DNA of 64,000 nt from Gelria sp. Kuro-4. Lineage in GTDB: Bacteria > Bacillota > DTU030 > DUMP01. Below the pieces are notes generated by a model. The model saw only the letters and a list, made by a program, of their open reading frames with translations, was not told the DNA's origin and searched no databases. How positions within the stretch are numbered: the stretch's first letter is position 1; every line of letters begins with the position of its first letter. Made by a program: the position numbers and the translations under genes. The DNA is taken from positions 1,611,001 through 1,675,000 of the forward strand of contig NZ_AP024619.1 in the NCBI RefSeq assembly GCF_019668485.1. The letters run 5' to 3'. Shown piece after piece: positions 57,819 to 64,000 of the stretch.

Positions 57819-60275
57819 ATGGTTCCGTTTAAATTGCTTGCCGAGACTCACATTCTTTCGAGTGATAGCCAACGCGAGCAGAGGATCCAACGCTTGAGGA
57901 ACCAGATCCTGGCTGCCAAGGGTAGAAAGGGAGAATATGTCGGCTACGTCTGTATCGAGCGGGCGAGGCTAGTGACCCAGTCTTACCGCGAGACTGAAGG
58001 ACAACCCGAGGTGATCAGAAGAGCCAAAGCGCTCCGGAACGTTCTGGAAGGGATGCCGGTTTACATTCTTCCTGACGAACTCATCGTCGGACAGGTTGCA
58101 AGCAAGCACCGTAGCGTCGAGGTTTTCCCGGAGAACTCGGTTGATTGGCTCGAGACTGAACTAGACTTGATCGAAACCAGGTCCCAGGACCGGTTCCTGA
58201 TTCCCCCAGAGGTGAAGAAGGAACTTCGGGAAAGCATCATTCCTTATTGGAAAGGCAAGACCCTGCAGGATTACGTGGATAGTTCAATGCCGGAGGACAC
58301 GTGGTTTTACCGGAAGAATGCCGGGGTCTTCTTCATGCAACTACACGAACGCGGCGGTATGGGTCACGTCATCCCAAATTACGCGAGGGCTCTGTCCACC
58401 GGGCTCGACGGGCTGATCGCCGGGGTAAACGACCTTATTAATCAGATTGATCTGTCCAGACCTAAAGGGCTTTCGGACATTGCCAAGGTACAGTATTTAC
58501 AAGCAGCACGGATCGCCCTGCAAGCCGCTAGCATCTTCATTGAGAGATACGCCGACGAGGCACAACGGCTGGCAGCCCAGGAGGCAGGACCTGGAAGGAA
58601 GGACGAGCTCCTGAAGATCGCCCGAGTTTGCCGCAAAATCGCTCATTACCCGGCCGAGACCTGGTGGGAAGCTCTGCAACTTCTTTGGTTCCTTCACATT
58701 ATTATCCAACTTGAAATGGACGGCGTTTCAATTTCAGTAGGCAGGTTTGATCAGTACGCGCTAAAGTACCTGCGCAGCGACCCATCATACAACCCGGATG
58801 GGCTTGAAGAAGCTCAAGAGCTTCTGGAGGCTTTCTTCGTCAAGTTCAACGAGGTGTTGAAGCTTTGGGATTATGACAGCGCCACCACGCATGCCGGATT
58901 CCCCATGGGTCAGAACTTGACGGTAGGCGGAGTAGACGCCTACGGCAACGACGCCACCAACGAACTAACCTACATGTGCTTGGAAGCATACGAACACGTG
59001 CATCTTTTCCAACCGGCCCTGACCCTCAGGATCCACCGGAATACACCTCAGGAACTTTTTCTGAGAGGCCTAGAGGTCATCAGGCTTGGCGGGGGAATGC
59101 CGCAACTGGCCAATGACGAAGTCATCATTCCCTCTCTCCTGAGCCGGGGTGTGTCCTTGGATGATGCTCGCAATTATGCCCCGGTCGGCTGCCTCGAAAA
59201 TGCCACCGACACTAACCTGGCTCGCTCGACCTGGGGGGCGCGAATTGGGGGCTTTTACTCCCTGCCTCGTCCGGTCGAACTGGCGCTCCATAATGGAGTG
59301 GATCCCTTGACTGGCCTTCAGGTCGGGCCGCAAACAGGTGACGCGACTACTTTCACAACCTTCGACCAGCTCATGGAAGCCGTGCGAAAACAAGATGAGT
59401 TCTTCGCGGCCCACATGGCCAAGGAGTCCAATATCCTGGACTACGTGCACTCGACTTATCGGCCTACGCCCTTCCTGGCGTCATTACTAGACGGCTGCCT
59501 TGAGTCGGGCCTCGACCCGTCAGCTGGCGGTGCTTACTATAACTGGTCGGGAGTGCTTGCAGCTTCTTCAGCAACGGCAGGAGACATGCTCTATGCCATC
59601 AAGCATCTGGTCTTCGACACCCGAAAAATTAGTATGAAGGAAATAATCGAGGCCCTCAAGGCTAATTGGGAGGGTTACGAACACCTCCGGCAGAAGTGCC
59701 TGAGAGTTGTTAAGTACGGAAACGATCAGGACGAGGTGGATGCTGTCCACCGGGCCCGGATGGCCAGCTACTATGACGCTTTGGAGAAAAACCGGACACC
59801 CAGGGGCGGCACCTTCCACCCTGGCGTAATTTCTGGTTGCCGATATATCAAGTTTGGAAAGTTAATGGGAGCCACCCCTGACGGGCGCAAGGCCCGGGAG
59901 CCCCTTGCTGATGGCGTTGCCCCGATCAGCGGCTTTGACCTCAAGGGGCCGACGGCGGTGGTCAAGTCGGTGGCAAAATTGGATCATATCCGACTGACGG
60001 GGGGCGTTACCTTTAACCTGAAAATCTCCCCCGGCATGGTCGACGATCGCGCCGGCCTCCTGAAGTGGATGGAGCTGACCAAGACCTACTTCGAGATGGG
60101 CGGGATGCAGATTCAATACAACATAGTTTCCAGGGCCGTACTGGAGGACGCTCAGAAGCATCCCGAGAAGCACCAAGATCTAATCGTCCGAGTTGCCGGC
60201 TACAGCGCTTTCTTCAACGAACTTAGTCGAGAGGTCCAGGACACCATCATCGCACGTACTGAGCACACTTTCTAG
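57819..60275 (+). CDS. Glycyl radical enzyme with GCLEN active-site loop (catabolon 2)
   Basis: Radical enzyme of 818 residues, paralogue of the one at 11525. Active loop 'NYAPVGCLENATDTN' gives Cys458 and Glu460, and the C-terminal loop 'VRVAGYSAFFNELSRE' puts the radical on Gly794. The Cys-x-Glu signature places it in the dehydratase/lyase branch, but 'GCLEN' followed by 'STWGARIGG' differs from 'GCVEP' with 'NGWTNAAMF' in the other, so the pocket is different. 'VGGVDAYGNDATNELTYMCL' is conserved in both. Substrate unknown. The FAD oxidoreductase, SDR and kinase beside it suggest a polyol or sugar acid. Confidence 0.9.
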   Translation: MVPFKLLAETHILSSDSQREQRIQRLRNQILAAKGRKGEYVGYVCIERARLVTQSYRETEGQPEVIRRAKALRNVLEGMPVYILPDELIVGQVASKHRSVEVFPENSVDWLETELDLIETRSQDRFLIPPEVKKELRESIIPYWKGKTLQDYVDSSMPEDTWFYRKNAGVFFMQLHERGGMGHVIPNYARALSTGLDGLIAGVNDLINQIDLSRPKGLSDIAKVQYLQAARIALQAASIFIERYADEAQRLAAQEAGPGRKDELLKIARVCRKIAHYPAETWWEALQLLWFLHIIIQLEMDGVSISVGRFDQYALKYLRSDPSYNPDGLEEAQELLEAFFVKFNEVLKLWDYDSATTHAGFPMGQNLTVGGVDAYGNDATNELTYMCLEAYEHVHLFQPALTLRIHRNTPQELFLRGLEVIRLGGGMPQLANDEVIIPSLLSRGVSLDDARNYAPVGCLENATDTNLARSTWGARIGGFYSLPRPVELALHNGVDPLTGLQVGPQTGDATTFTTFDQLMEAVRKQDEFFAAHMAKESNILDYVHSTYRPTPFLASLLDGCLESGLDPSAGGAYYNWSGVLAASSATAGDMLYAIKHLVFDTRKISMKEIIEALKANWEGYEHLRQKCLRVVKYGNDQDEVDAVHRARMASYYDALEKNRTPRGGTFHPGVISGCRYIKFGKLMGATPDGRKAREPLADGVAPISGFDLKGPTAVVKSVAKLDHIRLTGGVTFNLKISPGMVDDRAGLLKWMELTKTYFEMGGMQIQYNIVSRAVLEDAQKHPEKHQDLIVRVAGYSAFFNELSREVQDTIIARTEHTF

Positions 60276-60336
60276 CAAAAATCCGGCGGGGAGGGCCCCT
60301 GCCGAAGGTCCTTCCCCCAATTAAGGAGCTGGGATA

Positions 60337-61248
60337 ATGGCTGGACGCGGTCTCATCTTCAACATCCAGCGTTTCAGCCTTCACGACGGGCCGGGAATTC
60401 GAACCACTGTCTTCCTTAAGGGATGCCCTCTTCGATGCATCTGGTGCTCCAACCCCGAGTCGCAAAGTAGGCGTCCAGAACTGGCCCATCTAGAATTCCG
60501 GTGTCAACAGTGCGACGTCTGCCTCAAAGTTTGCGAACGCCAGGCAATCAAGCCGACATTCGGGAAGCTGAAGAGGGTTGATCGGCGGAAGTGCAATCTC
60601 TGCGGGCGTTGCGTAGAGATCTGCCCGCAAAATGCATGGAGGGTCTACGGCACTGAAGTGACCGTTGACCAGGTCCTTTCCGAAGTGGTGCGAGACCGCG
60701 AATTCTACCGTAAGTTACATGGGGGTATGACCCTGAGCGGCGGGGAACCGCTGATGCAGCCTTCTTTCGCCCTGGAGTTGCTCAAAGCTGCCCGCAGCGA
60801 GGGACTCCACACCGCCCTGGAAACTTCGGGATACGGCAGCTGGAAGCACTTGGAGCGGATGGCGCGGTATTTGGACCTAGTGCTCTTGGACATAAAGCAC
60901 ATGGACTCTACGGAGCACCAACTCTTAACCGGTAAAGGTAACGAGGTCGTGCTTGAGAACGCCCGGCGCTTGGCCGAGGTTGGGTTAGAGGTTGTGCTTC
61001 GGTTGCCTGTGATTCCGACGATGAACGATTCGAAGGAGAACCTGACGGCCCTGGGTGCTTTCGCCCAGTCCCTCGGGATTAAGAGGATTGACATCCTGCC
61101 ATTCCATCAACTTGGCGAGAGCAAGTACGCGCGCTTAGGAAAGCGCTACCGTCTGAAAGGGAAGGCGGCCCTGGAAAAGAAGCAGGTTCTACCGGCCAAG
61201 CAGTTATTGAGCAATTTTGTCCCCGAAGTAACGATCGGGGGAGCATAG
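60337..61248 (+). CDS. Glycyl radical enzyme activating enzyme (radical SAM, catabolon 2)
   Basis: Activates the GRE just upstream using S-adenosylmethionine. Radical-SAM cysteines are 'GCPLRCIWC' (Cys30, Cys34, Cys37), followed by a two-cluster ferredoxin insert ('CQQCDVCLKVCERQA', 'CNLCGRCVEICPQNA'). At 303 residues it is slightly shorter than the catabolon 1 activase but colinear, sharing 'FNIQRFSLHDGPGIRTT'. ATG with a GGAGCTGG-like site 6 bases upstream. Confidence 0.92.
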   Translation: MAGRGLIFNIQRFSLHDGPGIRTTVFLKGCPLRCIWCSNPESQSRRPELAHLEFRCQQCDVCLKVCERQAIKPTFGKLKRVDRRKCNLCGRCVEICPQNAWRVYGTEVTVDQVLSEVVRDREFYRKLHGGMTLSGGEPLMQPSFALELLKAARSEGLHTALETSGYGSWKHLERMARYLDLVLLDIKHMDSTEHQLLTGKGNEVVLENARRLAEVGLEVVLRLPVIPTMNDSKENLTALGAFAQSLGIKRIDILPFHQLGESKYARLGKRYRLKGKAALEKKQVLPAKQLLSNFVPEVTIGGA

Positions 61249-61268
61249 AAAGGACCAGGAGGTTCACT

Positions 61269-62312
61269 ATGAACACCATGAAAGCGGCTGTGTACCGCGG
61301 TATCGAAGACATAGTCATCGAAGAACGACCTGTCCCAGTCCCCGCTCCTGGCGAAGTGATCCTCAAAGTAGAGGCCTGCGCTATTTGTGGTACCGATGTC
61401 CGGATTTATTATCACGGCAACGACCGATTGAAGCCCCCAATCATCATTGGTCATGAAATCGCCGGGTCCGTGTTCCAAATCGGCTCTGGAGTAGGGGGAC
61501 TCAAAGTCGGGGATCCCGTCGTTGTGGGCCCGGGTGTGGTTTGCAACGACTGCCATCCCTGCCGGTCAGGGAACCCAAACCTCTGCGTCAACAAACGCGC
61601 TTTCGGTTATGAGTACGATGGAGGATTCGCCGAATACGTCAGGATACCATCCGAAGCCGTGAAAGGAGGAAACTTGATCAGGATCCCTGACAACGTGTCA
61701 TGGGAGGAGGCTTCACTAGCCGAGCCTCTTTCCTGTTGTATCAACGGGCAGAAGAACTTGACCTTGAGAGAAGGCCAGACCGTAGTTATCTATGGGGCTG
61801 GTCCCATCGGACTGATGCACATGCAACTGGCGAGAATGAGAGGAGCCCGTGTTGGGATCGTCGACGTTTCTCCTGAACGCCTGGCGTTGACTGGCCAGTT
61901 CAGGCCCGATTTCACCATCGACTCGTCGACGACCGACCCAGTAAAAGAGGTCCTCGCGACAACCTCTGGGCAGGGCGCAGATGTCAGCATCATCTGTTGC
62001 ACAGCCAAAAAAGCCCTGGAGCAGGCACTGCAGTGCACCTGCCGAGGTAGCAAGATACTCTTCTTCGCCGGCTTTCCGAAGAATGACTCAGTCATTGCCT
62101 TGGATGCGAACTACGTTCACTATAAAGAAATCACCCTACTGGGTTCCTTTGCTTCGACGTTGGAACAGATGAAGCTGGCGATCAGGTACATCGGCGACGG
62201 ATTGGTAAAGGTTAAGCCGTTGATTACCCAGGTGGTATCCCTTGACACCCTGACTCACGGAATACAAGCAGTTCGTAAGCAGCAGGGCTTAAAAGTGGTT
62301 GTCAAGCCCTGA
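61269..62312 (+). CDS. Zinc-dependent alcohol/polyol dehydrogenase (sorbitol dehydrogenase-like MDR)
   Basis: NAD-linked medium-chain dehydrogenase of 347 residues with a complete catalytic zinc set: 'ACAICGTDVRIYYHG' (Cys, about 39), 'GHEIAG' (His-Glu), and structural cysteines 'CNDCHPCRSGNPNLC'. 'VVIYGAGPIGLMHMQLARMR' is the coenzyme site. The sequence style is that of sorbitol/threonine dehydrogenases. In this operon it probably oxidises a polyol or reduces the GRE product. Start ATG 61269 after GGAGG. Confidence 0.88.
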   Translation: MNTMKAAVYRGIEDIVIEERPVPVPAPGEVILKVEACAICGTDVRIYYHGNDRLKPPIIIGHEIAGSVFQIGSGVGGLKVGDPVVVGPGVVCNDCHPCRSGNPNLCVNKRAFGYEYDGGFAEYVRIPSEAVKGGNLIRIPDNVSWEEASLAEPLSCCINGQKNLTLREGQTVVIYGAGPIGLMHMQLARMRGARVGIVDVSPERLALTGQFRPDFTIDSSTTDPVKEVLATTSGQGADVSIICCTAKKALEQALQCTCRGSKILFFAGFPKNDSVIALDANYVHYKEITLLGSFASTLEQMKLAIRYIGDGLVKVKPLITQVVSLDTLTHGIQAVRKQQGLKVVVKP

Positions 62313-62341
62313 AAGAAGAATTGAGGCTAGGAGGATGCTAA

Positions 62342-63106
62342 ATGGCGGTAAGTATCGACCTAGGAGGACAAGTAGCTATCGTCACCGGGGGAAACCGGGG
62401 ACTCGGTTTTGCCATCGCCGAGACTCTAGCAGAAGCTGGAGCTCAGGTTGTCATCATCGCCCGCAATCAGGAAGAAAACGAGAAAGCAGTCGCAAAAGTC
62501 ACCTCGAGGGGTTTGAGGTGTAGCGGTGTGTCAGCAGATGTTACGGATACCGTGAGTGTTCAGCAAGCGGTCGGATCAATTCTGGATCAGTTCGGCAAGA
62601 TTGACATACTGGTCAACTCTGCTGGCGTGGATATCACAGTTCCAGCAACTGAAGCGACCGAGGAGCAGTGGCGAAAAATTATGGATACCAATCTAAAGGG
62701 GGCATTCTTCTTTTGCCAGCTTGTCGGTCGGAGCATGGTGGAACGCCGCAAGGGGAAGATCGTTTCAATTGCCTCCATCCTGTCACAGGTGGTCAAAGTC
62801 AACGAGGCCCTTTATGGTGCCAGCAAGGGCGGTCTGGTGCAAATGAGCCGCTGTCTTGCCGCTGAATGGGCACCCTATAACATCAACGTTAACGTAATCT
62901 CGCCCGGAAGCGTTCCGACCGAGCTAAACCGTACCTACCTTTCGGTCGAAGAGAATCGCCAGCGCAACCTCCGCAAGATCCCCATGGGGAGGCTGGGGAC
63001 GCCGGCGGAGATCGCTGGGGTGGCGCTGTTCCTGGTATCGGATCTTGCTTCCTACGTGACCGGTCAAAATATATTTGTCGACGGCGGCTGGACGTTAGGC
63101 TGGTGA
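62342..63106 (+). CDS. Short-chain dehydrogenase/reductase (gluconate 5-dehydrogenase-like)
   Basis: Rossmann oxidoreductase of 254 residues: 'AIVTGGNRGLGFAIAETLAE' (residues 12-31), 'ILVNSAGVDI' (about 84-93), catalytic Ser in 'VSIASILSQ' and Tyr-x-x-x-Lys in 'ALYGASKGG'. The closest feel is to SDRs acting on keto sugar acids or polyols. It has only weak sequence support for cofactor choice. The stop at 63104-63106 is followed in the same frame by the kinase TTG. Confidence 0.88.
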   Translation: MAVSIDLGGQVAIVTGGNRGLGFAIAETLAEAGAQVVIIARNQEENEKAVAKVTSRGLRCSGVSADVTDTVSVQQAVGSILDQFGKIDILVNSAGVDITVPATEATEEQWRKIMDTNLKGAFFFCQLVGRSMVERRKGKIVSIASILSQVVKVNEALYGASKGGLVQMSRCLAAEWAPYNINVNVISPGSVPTELNRTYLSVEENRQRNLRKIPMGRLGTPAEIAGVALFLVSDLASYVTGQNIFVDGGWTLGW

Positions 63107-63112
63107 ACTCGC

Positions 63113-64000
63113 TTGGGATGGTACCTTGGATTTGACCTGGGAACGACGACTTCTAAGGGCATCCTGGTCGACCGATGTGGACGGCCATTGGGCAGCGAGG
63201 CGGTTACCCACGAGGTTTCTTTCCCGAGACCCGGGTGGGCCGAGCAAGATCCTGAGGCCTGGTGGGAGGAGTTCTCGCGCATCTGCCGTGTCCTTCTGAG
63301 CCGCGGGGATGTCAGACCGGAGGAAGTCAAGGCTATCGGGTGCAGCGGAATGATGCCCACAGTGGTGGCGCTGGATGCATCCAGTACCCCCCTGAGGCCC
63401 GCAATCCTTTACGGGATCGATTCCCGAGCGGCGGATGAGATCCGGATCATACAGCAGATTCAGGCTTCATCCGGCGAAACCGGCCGTGCCTTGACGTCGC
63501 AGTCGGCGGCTCCGAAGGTTCTCTGGCTAAAACGAAACGAACCGGAGGTGTTTCGGAAAGCTTGTACAATCGTCAGCGCAACCGGCTTCTTGGTCTACAG
63601 GTTAACGGGAATCGCCACCATTGACGTGCCTACCGCTGTCGAGTTCAATCCGCTGTTTGACCCGGTCAAGCTGGAGTGGGATCCGAGGTGGTGTTGCGAG
63701 TTGGGTATTCCCCAGGCGATACTTCCGCGGGTCGTGCCGGCCACGGAAGTAGTCGGTAGGGTTACCCCCTGGGCCGCTCAGAAAACTGGTATCCCGGCGG
63801 GGACGCCTGTGATTGCGGGGACGGGCGATGTGCTGGCCGACCGGCTCGCCATGGGAATGACGCTACCTGGGGATTCTGCGTTAACCTACGGGACGACGAT
63901 GACCGTCAGCGTGTTGGTCAAGAGCATCAAAAACGACAGCAGGTTGCTGATCGGACCTTACGTTATTCCCGGCTTGTATCGGGTTTCTGGGGCTACGAAC
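63113..64000 (+). CDS. FGGY-family carbohydrate kinase (xylulokinase-like), 3' end outside the window
   Basis: Sugar kinase, first 296 codons. 'LGFDLGTTTSKGILVD' is the phosphate-1 site of the FGGY fold, followed by 'GWAEQDPEAWWEEFSRI', 'AIGCSGMMPTVVALD', 'ATGFLVYRLTG' and 'VIAGTGDVLADRLAMG'. The only start after the SDR stop in this frame is TTG 63113, with GGTGA 6 bases before. The frame is open to the last base. It would phosphorylate the ketose or polyol made by the dehydrogenases. The sugar is not determinable. Confidence 0.87.
   Translation, partial: MGWYLGFDLGTTTSKGILVDRCGRPLGSEAVTHEVSFPRPGWAEQDPEAWWEEFSRICRVLLSRGDVRPEEVKAIGCSGMMPTVVALDASSTPLRPAILYGIDSRAADEIRIIQQIQASSGETGRALTSQSAAPKVLWLKRNEPEVFRKACTIVSATGFLVYRLTGIATIDVPTAVEFNPLFDPVKLEWDPRWCCELGIPQAILPRVVPATEVVGRVTPWAAQKTGIPAGTPVIAGTGDVLADRLAMGMTLPGDSALTYGTTMTVSVLVKSIKNDSRLLIGPYVIPGLYRVSGATN

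Noticed and set aside
1-64000. CRISPR array, tRNA or rRNA genes, replication or phage attachment sites
   Set aside because: I saw no spaced direct repeats, cloverleaf sequences, rRNA conserved blocks, integrase genes or DnaA-box clusters. This was by eye, not by software.

Overview
The window reads as chromosome of an anaerobic member of the Bacillota, most likely class Clostridia. The evidence is an HPr with both His15 and the regulatory Ser46, frequent TTG and GTG starts behind strong GGAGG sites, two oxygen-sensitive glycyl radical enzymes (GREs), a tungsten/molybdopterin aldehyde:ferredoxin oxidoreductase (AOR) locus, and a folD next to a relic of formyl-THF synthetase. No rRNA, tRNA or CRISPR array is visible, so the genus cannot be fixed. 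Nearly every gene is on the + strand. The content is almost entirely accessory catabolism: uptake system, enzymes and local regulator, repeated several times.

Layout. (1) 1-5.1 kb: amino-sugar operon (UlaA-type PTS EIIC cut by the window edge, SIS isomerase, NagA, HPr, PfkB-type sugar-phosphate kinase, class II aldolase), then an AbrB/VapC toxin-antitoxin pair. (2) 6.3-19.1 kb: GRE catabolon 1: GntR regulator with twin palindromic operators, split transketolase, PPC-domain protein, a zinc-less alcohol dehydrogenase paralogue abutting an intact one, GRE, its activase, a TRAP transporter, a tautomerase and an EamA exporter. (3) 19.2-25.8 kb: second GntR, beta-hydroxyacid dehydrogenase, and an AOR locus with two ferredoxin-like proteins, an unrecognised Cys/His protein, a MoaD-like protein and an aldo/keto reductase carrying a ferredoxin tail. 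(4) 26.5-33.3 kb: IclR-controlled N-acyl/N-carbamoyl amino acid or hydantoin operon with a symporter and its 32-residue companion peptide. (5) 33.7-36.5 kb: fhs relic, folD, panB, panE. (6) 36.7-46.5 kb: cupin-PocR-LytS kinase and YesN regulator, a decayed IlvD/Edd dehydratase, a LarA-like protein and a TRAP transporter whose Q and M genes are separated by transposon relics. (7) 46.5-52.3 kb: a mobile-element graveyard (IS110, IS21, an ISNCY-like element nested in IS21, IS1182, group II intron 5' end). (8) 52.5-64 kb: GRE catabolon 2: GntR/UTRA regulator, FAD oxidoreductase, TRAP transporter, GRE, activase, zinc alcohol dehydrogenase, SDR and an FGGY kinase cut by the window end.

How it fits together. 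TRAP binding proteins capture a carboxylate-like or other anionic solute. The GREs, both with the Cys-x-Glu active-site signature of the dehydratase/lyase branch rather than pyruvate formate-lyase, would make a carbonyl product. The alcohol dehydrogenases, split transketolase and AOR would process aldehydes and ketoses, with reduced ferredoxin as output. The substrates are unknown and are the main open question. The two GRE loci, the dead/live dehydrogenase pair and the IS1182/group II intron pair at one terminator are the most interesting items.
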